Positions 17,149-24,831 of a stretch of DNA of 37,491 nt are shown one piece after another. The first letter of the stretch is position 1. Each line of letters begins with the position of its first letter. A program made the translations under genes and the position numbers. The DNA comes from an uncultured Prevotellaceae bacterium. GTDB lineage: Bacteria > Bacteroidota > Bacteroidia > Bacteroidales > Bacteroidaceae. The notes under the pieces are model-generated. The model saw only the letters and a list, made by a program, of their open reading frames with translations. It did no database searches and had not been told where the DNA came from. The stretch covers positions 1-37,491 of the forward strand of contig CAMWQU010000024.1 of assembly GCA_947176535.1 (NCBI GenBank), in the 5' to 3' direction.

Positions 17149-17190
17149 TAAGACGGGCGTCTTTCATGTGAAAGACGCCCGTCTTATTTT
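17149..17190 (+). terminator. Intrinsic terminator built from a family I repeat pair
   Basis: A perfect 18-bp inverted repeat (17149-17166 and 17169-17186) with a 2-base centre, followed by TTTT, lies 17 bases after the HhH gene. It contains two 14-bp palindromic cores, AAGACGGGCGTCTT at 17150 and the inverted AAGACGCCCGTCTT at 17172, exactly 22 bp apart. The same pair ends the array at 26.5 kb. It probably ends the symporter operon. The remaining bases to 17315 show only a GCCTCC/GGAGGC inverted pair near 17195. Confidence 0.8.
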
Positions 17191-17315
17191 TATGCCTCCG
17201 CGTTGCCGGTCGGCGGGAGGCGTGTTCCACCCTTTCCAAGTCGCCTCGGAGGACGAAGAAACCGCCAAGTGCAGACTTTTTGCCTGCCGGGCGTAAGAAT
17301 CTCGGAAAAAAGTTG

Positions 17316-17323
17316 TATTTTTG
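17316..17323 (+). promoter_or_regulatory. -7 element for rlmN, very close to the start codon
   Basis: TATTTTTG ends nine bases before the ATG at 17333, so transcription would start only about 3-6 bases ahead of it. No clear -33 TTG is present. Confidence 0.5.
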
Positions 17324-17332
17324 CAGACACGT

Positions 17333-18352
17333 ATGGAATACCTTTTTGGGAAAAGCCTGCAGGAATTGCGTGAGGTAGCCGCCCGTGTGGGGCTTCCCGC
17401 GTTTGCCGCCCGACAGATGGCCGAATGGCTGTACAGTCGTGGCGCGACCTCCGTGGACGAGATGACGAACCTTTCGAAGAAGGGCCGAGAGTGTCTGACG
17501 GCGTTCTGCGAGGTGGGGCGAAGCGGCCCTGCCCTGTGCCAGACATCGGTGGACGGGACGCGCAAGTATCTGTTCCCGACGAGGAACGGACACTTCGTGG
17601 AGACGGTTTACATTCCGGACGGCGACCGGGCCACGCTCTGCGTCTCCTCTCAGGTAGGTTGCAAGATGGGCTGCCGCTTCTGTATGACGGGCCGTCAGGG
17701 CTTTGAGGGCAGTCTCACCGCCGGCGAAATCCTGAATCAGATATATTCCCTGCCCGAGCGTGAGCAACTGACGAACGTGGTGTTCATGGGGCAGGGAGAA
17801 CCTTTCGACAATCTCGACGAAGTGTTGCGCGCGACGGAGATTCTGACGGCCGATTACGCCCTTGGATGGAGTCCCCACCGCATCACGGTGAGCACCGTGG
17901 GACTGCGAAAAGGCATGGACCGTTTTCTGACGGAGAGCCGTTGCCATCTGGCCGTCTCGCTACACAACCCGTTTCCCGACCAGCGTCGCCAGATGATGCC
18001 CGCCGAACAGGCTTATTCCCTTACCGACATGATAGAGCGATTGTCCCGCGAGGACTGGACGCATCAGCGCCGGCTCTCGTTTGAATACATCGTCTTCGCG
18101 GGGCTGAACGACTCAAAGGCCCATCTTCGCGAACTGGTGCGCCTGCTCGCTCCGCTGCACTGCCGCGTCAATCTCATCCGTTTCCACACCATCCCCGACA
18201 CGCCTTTCCACGGAGCCGTGGAGGAAACGATGATTCAGATGCGCGATTACCTCAGCCGCCACGGTCTCACCTGCACCATCCGGGCCAGCCGGGGCGAGGA
18301 CATCATGGCCGCCTGTGGCCTATTATCAACCGCCAAAAAAGAAACGAAATGA
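17333..18352 (+). CDS. rlmN: 23S rRNA (A2503-C2) / tRNA (A37-C2) methyltransferase
   Basis: A 339-residue radical-SAM methylase. The iron-sulfur motif CKMGCRFC (Cys110, 114, 117) and the C-terminal methyl-carrying cysteine in AACGLL (Cys328) are present, with GQGEPFDN and STVGL in between. It methylates A2503 in the peptidyl-transferase centre and A37 of some tRNAs. I start at ATG 17333 because the TTG at 17321 is part of the promoter. Its stop overlaps the start of the DUF4837 gene (ATGA). The Cfr resistance enzyme is related, but the sequence here looks like standard RlmN. Confidence 0.93.
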   Translation: MEYLFGKSLQELREVAARVGLPAFAARQMAEWLYSRGATSVDEMTNLSKKGRECLTAFCEVGRSGPALCQTSVDGTRKYLFPTRNGHFVETVYIPDGDRATLCVSSQVGCKMGCRFCMTGRQGFEGSLTAGEILNQIYSLPEREQLTNVVFMGQGEPFDNLDEVLRATEILTADYALGWSPHRITVSTVGLRKGMDRFLTESRCHLAVSLHNPFPDQRRQMMPAEQAYSLTDMIERLSREDWTHQRRLSFEYIVFAGLNDSKAHLRELVRLLAPLHCRVNLIRFHTIPDTPFHGAVEETMIQMRDYLSRHGLTCTIRASRGEDIMAACGLLSTAKKETK

Positions 18353-19395
18353 GAAGCAACCTTTTGTTTATTGCGCTAAGCCTCACCCTTTTCTTCTTCG
18401 CGTCCTGCAAAAACGGTCAGTTTGCCGGCCCTCAGGCCAGTGGCCGGCCCTATGAAGTGCTGGTCGTCATGGACAAGGCGGAGTGGGAGGCTCCCGAGGG
18501 ACGTGCCCTCTTCGATGTGCTCGACACCGACATTCCCGGACTGCCTCAGCCTGAACGTTCGTTCCACATCTCGCAGGTGTCGCCCAAGGATATGAATCGC
18601 ACGCTCTCCATCTTCCGCAACATCATAGAGGTGGACATCAATCCGGCCATCTACACACGGACACGCATGAAGTTTGTGCGGAACCCGTATGCCGAGGGGC
18701 AGGTAATCCTGCGCATCCGCAGCAACTCGAAGGAGGACTTCGCGCGGTACGTCACCGAACACGGGCAGGACATCATAGACTTCTTTACCAAGATGGAAAT
18801 GAACCGTCTGTGTAAAGACCTCGATAAGAAGTATTCCAAGCTGACAAACGATTTGGCAAAGGAGATTTTCGATTGCGAACTGCGTGCTCCCGAGGAGCTG
18901 AAGAACTACAAGCGGGGCAAGGACTTCTTCTGGACGACCAACAACACGGCCACGGGGATGGTCAGCATCATGATGTACAGCTATCCCTATGAGGGCCCCG
19001 AGACGTTCAACAAACGTTACATTCTGCATAAGCGCGACTCCGTGCTGCGCGTCAATATGCCGGGTAGCGACCCCGATATGTTCATGCAGACCGACACGGC
19101 TTTCACCGACGTGCGCCCCATTGTCGTACACCATAAGTATGCCATGGAGGCCCGCGGACTGTGGTTTATGCGTAACGACGCCATGGGAGGCCCCTTTGTG
19201 GCCCACTACCGTGTGGACACGGAGAACAACCGCGTCGTGGTGGTGGAAGGCTTCGTGTTCGCTCCGGAGAAGATGAAGCGCGGCCTGATGCGTCGCATGG
19301 AGGGTTCGCTCTACATGCTGCTGTTGCCCGAGGAGCAGCAGAGCGAGATAGAAACGTCGCTTGAAGAAGAGACGGAAACGGCCGAGGAGAGTTGA
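18349..19395 (+). CDS. DUF4837 lipoprotein
   Basis: A 348-residue lipoprotein: signal peptide to residue 19 with lipobox FASC (Cys20), then the DUF4837 body beginning PYEVLVVMDKAEWE and ending in a Glu-rich tail. DUF4837 is common in Bacteroidota and has no assigned function. The body has a mixed alpha/beta look (VSPKDMNRTLSIFRNIIEVDI). It overlaps rlmN by four bases and pdxA follows after 64. It does not carry an acidic surface-export signal after the cysteine, so the periplasmic face is more likely. Confidence 0.85.
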   Translation: MRSNLLFIALSLTLFFFASCKNGQFAGPQASGRPYEVLVVMDKAEWEAPEGRALFDVLDTDIPGLPQPERSFHISQVSPKDMNRTLSIFRNIIEVDINPAIYTRTRMKFVRNPYAEGQVILRIRSNSKEDFARYVTEHGQDIIDFFTKMEMNRLCKDLDKKYSKLTNDLAKEIFDCELRAPEELKNYKRGKDFFWTTNNTATGMVSIMMYSYPYEGPETFNKRYILHKRDSVLRVNMPGSDPDMFMQTDTAFTDVRPIVVHHKYAMEARGLWFMRNDAMGGPFVAHYRVDTENNRVVVVEGFVFAPEKMKRGLMRRMEGSLYMLLLPEEQQSEIETSLEEETETAEES

Positions 19396-19459
19396 GGCGG
19401 ACGACGCCGCAACGCATGGCCGGTAGTTAGGACAGAATAAAAACAAGTATTACAAAGAT

Positions 19460-20614
19460 ATGGAAGATAGGAAAATACGTGTTGGCATCACCCAGGGTGA
19501 CACCAATGGCATAGGTTACGAAATTATATTGAAAACGTTTGCGGAGCCCGCTCTGCTGGAACTTTGCACCCCCATCATTTACGGCAATCCTCGCATTGCC
19601 ACCTACCACCGCAAGAGCATGGAGCTGACGACCAATTTCGCATCGGTGCAGCAGGCTGACGAGATTCTGCCCGACCGTCTGAACATGGTTGTGGTGGACG
19701 ATGCCGAGGTGAAAATCGACCTGGGGCAGTCTTCCCCGGAGGCCGGACAGCAGGCGTTGAAAGCCTTGCAGCGCGCCTTGGCCGACTATAAGGAGGGAAA
19801 GATTGACGTGCTGGTGACGGCTCCCATCAACAAATACGGCATTCAGAGCGACGAATTCCGTTTCCCCGGCCATACCGAGTACATACAGGCCGAGGTGGGG
19901 GAGGGCAATGAGGCCCTGATGATACTGATGAACGAGCGCCTTCGCGTGGCTCTCGTCACCGCCCATCTGCCGCTGAGCGAGGTGCCCGCCGCCATTACCG
20001 TGGAGCGCATCATGGCCCGTTTGCGCACGCTCCATCTTGCGCTTTGTCGCGATTTTGCCATCTCCGGCCCTCGCATTGCCGTTCTCTCCCTGAATCCCCA
20101 TGCCGGTGAGAACGGGCTGTTGGGTAAGGAAGAGACGGAAGTCATTGCGCCCGCTATTGCTCAGGCAGCGGAGGAGGGCATATCCGTATTCGGCCCTTAC
20201 GCCGCCGACGGATTCTTTGGTTCGCGGATGTATGAGCACTACGATGCGGTGCTGGCCATGTATCACGACCAGGGACTGACCGTTTTCAAGACATTGGCGA
20301 TGGAGGATGGCGTGAACTATACGGCCGGTCTGCCTCTTGTGCGCACCAGTCCCGACCACGGCACGGCCTACGACATCGCAGGCAAGGGCGTGGCCGATGA
20401 GAACTCGTTCCGGCAGGCCATATACACGGCCATCGACGTATGGCGCAACCGCATCCGTTACGATGAGGCGCGAGAGAATCCGTTGCCCAAACTTTACAGC
20501 GAGCGTCGGGAGGACACCTTTGGTTCACGTCCGCGTCGGGATTCCGAATCGGGAAATGCTCCGCGCTATCGCAGAGAGGGCGACCGGCACGACCGTCCGA
20601 AACGCAATGAGTAA
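19460..20614 (+). CDS. pdxA: 4-hydroxythreonine-4-phosphate dehydrogenase
   Basis: A 384-residue PdxA that oxidises 4-hydroxythreonine phosphate in the DXP-dependent route to pyridoxal phosphate. Metal-binding histidines appear in FPGHTEY, LNPHAGENG and MYHDQGLT, and GITQGDTNGIGYEI and TSPDHGTAYDIAGKG are family blocks. The usual protein ends around IRYDEARENPLPKLY; here about 35 extra residues follow, rich in Arg, Asp and Ser (SERREDTFGSRPRRD onward). This basic tail is probably disordered. Some PdxA paralogues act on other phosphorylated diols, but the motifs fit PdxA. Confidence 0.93.
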   Translation: MEDRKIRVGITQGDTNGIGYEIILKTFAEPALLELCTPIIYGNPRIATYHRKSMELTTNFASVQQADEILPDRLNMVVVDDAEVKIDLGQSSPEAGQQALKALQRALADYKEGKIDVLVTAPINKYGIQSDEFRFPGHTEYIQAEVGEGNEALMILMNERLRVALVTAHLPLSEVPAAITVERIMARLRTLHLALCRDFAISGPRIAVLSLNPHAGENGLLGKEETEVIAPAIAQAAEEGISVFGPYAADGFFGSRMYEHYDAVLAMYHDQGLTVFKTLAMEDGVNYTAGLPLVRTSPDHGTAYDIAGKGVADENSFRQAIYTAIDVWRNRIRYDEARENPLPKLYSERREDTFGSRPRRDSESGNAPRYRREGDRHDRPKRNE

Positions 20615-20648
20615 GCGCGCCGCACGCTGACGAACAATCCGGAAGAGG

Positions 20649-21662
20649 ATGCCTGCACGAACCCGCAATCTGTTTTTCTTCATCGGCGTGACGGCCATCG
20701 TCGTCATGCTCTGTACGTTCGATATGTCGTGGGCCGACATCCTCCGGCACGTTCGTCGTGCGGGCATAGTGTTGCCGGCCGTCATCCTGCTGTGGCTACC
20801 CATCTACGTGATGAATGCCTGTTCGTGGCGTGCCATCCTCAATGACGGCAAGACCGCCGGGGTGGGCTTCCTGCGCATCCTGAAGTACACCATTTCGGGC
20901 TATGCCCTCAACTATGTTACCCCCGTCGGCCTGTTGGGCGGCGAGCCTTACCGCATCATGGAACTCACCCCCTACGTCGGTAAGGCCAAGGCGGCGAGCA
21001 GCGTCATACTCTATGCCATGATGCACATCTTCTCGCACTTTTGTTTTTGGCTATTCAGTCTGGGCGTCTTCTTCGTTCGCTACGGCTGCACGTTGTCGGG
21101 GCCGTTGGGGCTCCTGCTGGCGGCCATCACGGCCTTCTGCCTGCTGGGTGTCTATTTCTTTCTGGAAGGCTACCGCAACGGATTGGCCATGAGGGTGCTG
21201 CACTTCTTTTCCCGTTGGCCCTTTTTGGGGCGGCGGGTACGGGCATTCGCGACCTCCCATGCCGAGGGCATACGTAAGGTGGATGCCCAGATAGCGGAAC
21301 TTCACGCCCGCCGTCGTTCTACGTTCCACCTGAGTCTGTCGCTGGAGTTCCTTGCCCGCCTTGTCGGATGCTTCGAGCTGCAACTCATTCTGTTCGTCTT
21401 CACGCGTGACATCTCCTACTGGGATTGTCTGCTCATGCAGGCCTTCATGTCGCTGTTTGCCAACCTGCTGTTCTTCATTCCCATGCAGATGGGCACTCGT
21501 GAGGGCGGTCTGGCCATCGTCACCGGTGGTCTGCACATGAGCGGGGCTTACGGCGTACTGACGGGACTGATAACCCGCCTGCGCGAACTCTTCTGGATAG
21601 CCGTCGGTCTGCTGCTGATTCGTGTGGGCAATGCCGGCCCGTCGGCCCCGTCCCGAGAGTAA
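20649..21662 (+). CDS. YbhN/UPF0104 flippase-like membrane protein
   Basis: A 337-residue integral membrane protein of the lysylphosphatidylglycerol-synthase membrane-domain family (AglD/YbhN type). It has about eight hydrophobic helices and the family landmarks NACSWRAIL, YTISGYALNYVTPVGLLGGEPYRI and QMGTREGGLAI. Related domains flip or bind lipid-linked substrates; there is no cytosolic synthase domain here. It follows pdxA after 34 bases and is followed by the family II repeat element. Transport substrate is unknown. Confidence 0.85.
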   Translation: MPARTRNLFFFIGVTAIVVMLCTFDMSWADILRHVRRAGIVLPAVILLWLPIYVMNACSWRAILNDGKTAGVGFLRILKYTISGYALNYVTPVGLLGGEPYRIMELTPYVGKAKAASSVILYAMMHIFSHFCFWLFSLGVFFVRYGCTLSGPLGLLLAAITAFCLLGVYFFLEGYRNGLAMRVLHFFSRWPFLGRRVRAFATSHAEGIRKVDAQIAELHARRRSTFHLSLSLEFLARLVGCFELQLILFVFTRDISYWDCLLMQAFMSLFANLLFFIPMQMGTREGGLAIVTGGLHMSGAYGVLTGLITRLRELFWIAVGLLLIRVGNAGPSAPSRE

Positions 21663-21693
21663 GACTGCCGCTGTTCCCCGTGTGGCCTCGCTT

Positions 21694-21756
21694 CCGTCCA
21701 TAGCGGGACGAGCCTCGATCCCGCTATGGATTCGCCCTCGTCCCGCTATGGACGGA
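21694..21756. repeat. Family II 22-bp repeat array with 20-bp inverted ends
   Basis: Three 12-bp cores start at 21697 (TCCATAGCGGGA), 21719 and 21741 (both TCCCGCTATGGA, inverted), each exactly 22 bp from the next although orientation changes. The outer units form an inverted repeat, 21693-21712 with 21737-21756 (20 bp, perfect). It lies between the flippase-like gene and the carbonic anhydrase gene. Confidence 0.85.
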
Positions 21757-21801
21757 GCCGCATCCTCCTATACACGTGTGTGCGTACACGCGGGCGCGTT
21801 T
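21757..21801 (-). repeat. GC-rich head of the family II element (inverted copy)
   Basis: Read on the minus strand, this segment (AACGCGCCCGC, then CACACGTGTATAGG and a GGATGCGGCTC stretch leading into the array) matches the segment at 34308-34354 on the + strand. The two element copies therefore lie in opposite orientation. Confidence 0.7.
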
Positions 21802-21826
21802 CCTTTGAATAATGAGGGCAATCTTC

Positions 21827-21856
21827 TTGGAACCCGGCAAAAAATGTGTAACTTTG
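21827..21856 (+). promoter_or_regulatory. Carbonic anhydrase promoter
   Basis: TTG at 21827-21829 and TAACTTTG at 21849-21856 with a 19-bp spacer; the ATG is at 21885. Confidence 0.6.
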
Positions 21857-21884
21857 CATTCGGTAGGTTACTAAATACTGCAAT

Positions 21885-22430
21885 ATGATAGACCAGATTA
21901 TCGAATACAACAAGACATTCGTGGCCAGCAAGGGCTATGAACAGTACGTCACGGACAAATATCCCGACAAGAAACTGGCGGTGCTTTCCTGCATGGACAC
22001 CCGCCTGACTGAACTGCTCCCGGCGGCACTCGGCCTGAAGAACGGCGACGCAAAGATCATCAAGAATGCCGGCGGACTGGTGATTTCGGCTTTCGACTCG
22101 GCGATGCGTAGTCTCGTTGTGGCCATCTACGAACTTGGTGTGGAGGAGATTATGGTGGTGGCGCACTCTCACTGCGGAGCCTGTCACATGAGCTACAATC
22201 ACTTCCACGAGCAGATGATTGCCCGCGGCGTGACGGATGAGACGCTCGATACGATTCGCAAATGCGGCATCGACCTCGATACGTGGCTGGAGGGTTTCAA
22301 GGACACTCCGACGTCTGTCGTCAAGACCGTGAACACGATTAAGACCCATCCGCTTGTCCCGAAAGACATTGTGGTTCGCGGGTTTATCATTGACTCGGAA
22401 ACCGGTCTGCTTGAGGAGATAAAGGACTGA
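21885..22430 (+). CDS. Beta-class carbonic anhydrase
   Basis: A 181-residue zinc enzyme that interconverts carbon dioxide and bicarbonate. The zinc and catalytic residues are in SCMDTR (Cys36, Asp38, Arg40) and AHSHCGAC (His94, Cys97). It is of the short, cytosolic class seen in many anaerobes. Bicarbonate is needed for fatty-acid carboxylation and, in succinate-producing Bacteroidota, for phosphoenolpyruvate carboxykinase. It has its own promoter and is followed after 27 bases by a GrpB-like gene. Confidence 0.93.
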   Translation: MIDQIIEYNKTFVASKGYEQYVTDKYPDKKLAVLSCMDTRLTELLPAALGLKNGDAKIIKNAGGLVISAFDSAMRSLVVAIYELGVEEIMVVAHSHCGACHMSYNHFHEQMIARGVTDETLDTIRKCGIDLDTWLEGFKDTPTSVVKTVNTIKTHPLVPKDIVVRGFIIDSETGLLEEIKD

Positions 22431-22457
22431 ATCCCGGATTTTAATTCAGCCGACGGA

Positions 22458-23030
22458 ATGGGATTGCCCGAAAGCGGAGCTCGGAAAGCCCTCAAAGACC
22501 TTACACTGGAGGAACTGTGGGCCTTGTTCCCGATAGTTCTGACGCCGCATCGGCCGGAGTGGAAGGGATGGGCCGAGGAAGAAACTGCGGCCCTTGCGGA
22601 ACTGCTGTCGGATTTCTCGCCGGTTATCACTCACATCGGCAGTACGGCCATACCCGGCATTCAGGCCAAGCCCATCATTGACATCCTTGTGGAAATCGCT
22701 CCACCGGTGGAATGGGCGCGGATAAAGGACTTGATGGAACGCGCCGACTACCTCTGTATGTCGTCTTCCGAGGGGCGTATGAGCTTCAACAAAGGGTACA
22801 CGCCGGCGGGCTTTGCGGAAAGAGTGTTTCATGTTCATTTTCGTGTTGCCGGAGATAATGATGAAATCTGTTTTCGTGACTATCTGAATCACCATCCGGC
22901 CGTTGCCCGCGAATATGAGGCCCTGAAACTGAGCCTGCTGCCGAGGTATCGGAACGACAGGGACGGTTACACCGAGGCCAAATCGGAGTTTGTCCGTCGG
23001 ATAAGGGAGCAAATTGAAAGCGATAAGTAA
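22458..23030 (+). CDS. GrpB-family (UPF0157) nucleotidyltransferase-fold protein
   Basis: A 190-residue protein with the GrpB landmarks: HRPEWKGWAEEE near the start, then THIGSTAIPGIQAKPIIDILVEI (the HIGST.IPG.AKP.ID motif) at about 57-79, and a C-terminal region FRDYLNHHPAVAREYEALK. The fold belongs to the nucleotidyltransferase group, but no activity has been firmly assigned to GrpB. It is probably co-transcribed with the carbonic anhydrase gene. It ends at the bidirectional terminator near 23048. Confidence 0.88.
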   Translation: MGLPESGARKALKDLTLEELWALFPIVLTPHRPEWKGWAEEETAALAELLSDFSPVITHIGSTAIPGIQAKPIIDILVEIAPPVEWARIKDLMERADYLCMSSSEGRMSFNKGYTPAGFAERVFHVHFRVAGDNDEICFRDYLNHHPAVAREYEALKLSLLPRYRNDRDGYTEAKSEFVRRIREQIESDK

Positions 23031-23047
23031 CGGAAGAACACGTAGAA

Positions 23048-23086
23048 AAACGAAAACGTCTACCCGCGGGTGGACGTTTTTCGTTT
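23048..23086. terminator. Bidirectional terminator between convergent genes
   Basis: AAACGAAAACGTC (23048-23060) pairs with GACGTTTTTCGTTT (23073-23086) with a single bulge, and the inner ACC-CGCG-GGT extends the stem. A-rich and T-rich flanks serve both strands. It overlaps the last codons of the DUF4405 gene. Confidence 0.75.
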
Positions 23087-23488
23087 GAAGAACTTGATTC
23101 GCTTTACGGTATGGCCGATGGCGATAAGCAGAAACAGGAAGCCAATCTTGCCGTGAACTGCCCCGGGGACGGAATGAAGCCGGGTGCCGACGTAGTGAAA
23201 AAGAGCCACAACTGTGCTGATGAAGGCCAGCAACGCCAAGATGGCCAGGCCGTGTGTCACCCGTGACTTCTGTTTTCGCAGGCGTTGAACCCAGGAGTTC
23301 CATCCGAAATGCAGATACAAATGCCAAGCGATGTTGGCGAAAAACAGCGTGCCAATGCCGGCATGGAGCCACACCCACAAGGCTGTGCGGCCGCCCGTCA
23401 CTTCAAGTTGTATGCCTGAAAGGAGTATCGCCACCGCCGAAACGGCGAGCAGCGTGTCGCATAGTCTGAGTTTATCCGCTTTGGTCAT
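23060..23488 (-). CDS. DUF4405 membrane protein (cytochrome b561-like)
   Basis: A 142-residue protein with four membrane helices; histidines WLHAGIG, WHLYLHFGW, THGLAILA and VHGKIGFLFLLIAIGHT sit within or at the ends of the helices, as in b-type haem proteins of the DUF4405/ferric-reductase-like group. A membrane redox role is plausible. I start at the ATG at 23488 (MTKADKLRL) because it lies one base after the stop of the preceding DJ-1 gene; the longer frame would run back into that gene. It ends the glyS operon. Confidence 0.78.
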   Translation of the reverse strand: MTKADKLRLCDTLLAVSAVAILLSGIQLEVTGGRTALWVWLHAGIGTLFFANIAWHLYLHFGWNSWVQRLRKQKSRVTHGLAILALLAFISTVVALFHYVGTRLHSVPGAVHGKIGFLFLLIAIGHTVKRIKFFKRKTSTRG

Positions 23489-23489
23489 T

Positions 23490-24095
23490 TTATTGTGAGA
23501 GGGCACAGAATCCCTGTTTGTTGAACTGATAATACATTTCGATGCGTTCCGGAGTGTCGTTTTCAAGCAGCAGAAGCAGCTCCTTGGCGAACTCCAGGGT
23601 TGCGGAACCGTTGGCTGTCACGATATGCTTGTCGCTGACGGCCTGAGCATGGACGTAACCGTCGGGGTTGGTGTAGTTGTTGCCACCCCAAAGTCTCAAC
23701 TGCTCCAGGCCGTTGCCGGTGTGCCGGATGTTGTTGAGAAATCCCAGTCGGGCCATGAAAGAAGCGGCGTTGCAGATGGCACCGACAATCTTGCCCCGTT
23801 CGACGGCATTTCTGATTATCGGTGCAGCTTTCTCTGCGATGGGCGTAGACCATCCGAAGCCCCCGATAAGCACCAGTGCGGCATAGTCGTCGGGCAGCGT
23901 CCCGAACGAATAGTCCGGTAACGTCCGGAAACCGCCGATTGACTTTACCGGCTCCAAGGTGGGCGCAACGGTTTTGTTGATATACCGCGGTTGCTGCTTC
24001 AGCGCACACTCATCCGAGGCAATGGCCTGTGAGAGAAACACGGCTTCATGCGCGGCGTAGTCCGGCAGAAGAAGATAAAGAACCTCGTTGCTCAT
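23490..24095 (-). CDS. DJ-1/PfpI-family protein
   Basis: A 201-residue class I glutamine amidotransferase-like protein. The nucleophile elbow GAICNAAS has Cys108, and Glu17 (AAHEAVF) is placed to partner it as in the DJ-1/PfpI group. The family includes glyoxalases, chaperones and proteases; no specific activity can be read off. It lies between the FKBP lipoprotein (27 bases) and the DUF4405 protein (one base), so it is part of the glyS transcription unit. Confidence 0.85.
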   Translation of the reverse strand: MSNEVLYLLLPDYAAHEAVFLSQAIASDECALKQQPRYINKTVAPTLEPVKSIGGFRTLPDYSFGTLPDDYAALVLIGGFGWSTPIAEKAAPIIRNAVERGKIVGAICNAASFMARLGFLNNIRHTGNGLEQLRLWGGNNYTNPDGYVHAQAVSDKHIVTANGSATLEFAKELLLLLENDTPERIEMYYQFNKQGFCALSQ

Positions 24096-24122
24096 CGCTT
24101 GTCTTCGTATCGTATGGATTGA

Positions 24123-24818
24123 TTACAGCCCCTCATTCTTTCCGGGGACTTTCCAGCTCGGTACGCCGGAGTTGGCCGGGTAGACGGCGGCAAGATGGAT
24201 GTGCCACGCCAGTGTGCTGTAAGCGGGAATGCTGCCGGTGACACTGCCGCCGTAAGCCAGACGGTGAGGGACGTAGACGAGCCAGTCGTCGTCCTGCACC
24301 ATGTACTGAATGGCCGTGCTGAAGCCGACAACGAAGGGAGAGACGGCGGAAAGCTGAGGAGCGGCCGTCGCCTTGTCGAACTCTCCGTAATAGGTCTGCG
24401 TGAAGACCTCCTGCATGAGGCTGTCCACCAAAACATTGTCCGGATTATAGAGCTTATAGACCGTGGGCATCATCCACCCCCGGAAGCTGATGCGCACGGA
24501 GTCGCTCCACTTCGGGGCGTAGTCGCCTGTTCCGCGTCCGATGATGCGCACGCAGATGCTGTCTGTGTAGTCCCCGGTGTTGTATTCCTGGGACTGGTCG
24601 AGACGCTTCAACTGTCGCCATTCGCAATGTTCCTCCCACGCATCTCCCCATTGCGCCTTGGCCTCGCGGATGGCGGTTCGGGCAGAGTCGGTGACGGAAA
24701 GATACCATGCTGCGTTGCGTGCCGCCCAGTCGTAGTAGGGCGTGTAGACCTCTTCGTCTTCCGAGCAACTTGCACATGCCAGTACGACGACGGCGAGGAG
24801 GGAAAGGAATTTCTTCAT
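24123..24818 (-). CDS. FKBP-type peptidyl-prolyl isomerase lipoprotein, likely surface-exposed
   Basis: A 231-residue lipoprotein: signal peptide ending CASC (Cys18) followed by SEDEE. A run of acidic residues right after the cysteine resembles the lipoprotein export signal that sends Bacteroidota lipoproteins to the cell surface. The C-terminal third (VYVPHRLAYGG... IPAYSTLAWHIHLAAV) is the FKBP fold end; the front part is atypical and the active-site aromatic set is not clearly complete. It follows glyS after 13 bases. Confidence 0.8.
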   Translation of the reverse strand: MKKFLSLLAVVVLACASCSEDEEVYTPYYDWAARNAAWYLSVTDSARTAIREAKAQWGDAWEEHCEWRQLKRLDQSQEYNTGDYTDSICVRIIGRGTGDYAPKWSDSVRISFRGWMMPTVYKLYNPDNVLVDSLMQEVFTQTYYGEFDKATAAPQLSAVSPFVVGFSTAIQYMVQDDDWLVYVPHRLAYGGSVTGSIPAYSTLAWHIHLAAVYPANSGVPSWKVPGKNEGL

Positions 24819-24831
24819 AGGTAATCTTCTG

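Noticed and set aside
17321..17332. TTG start for rlmN
   Set aside because: The TTG is part of the TATTTTTG promoter element; the ATG at 17333 fits the protein family better.
16781..17947. Minus-strand ORF running across the 17.15-kb hairpin
   Set aside because: Shadow of the HhH gene and rlmN; its apparent peptide in the middle is only the translated repeat.
17333..18352. Cfr-type resistance methylase
   Set aside because: Length and motifs match housekeeping RlmN and the gene lies in a normal chromosomal operon.
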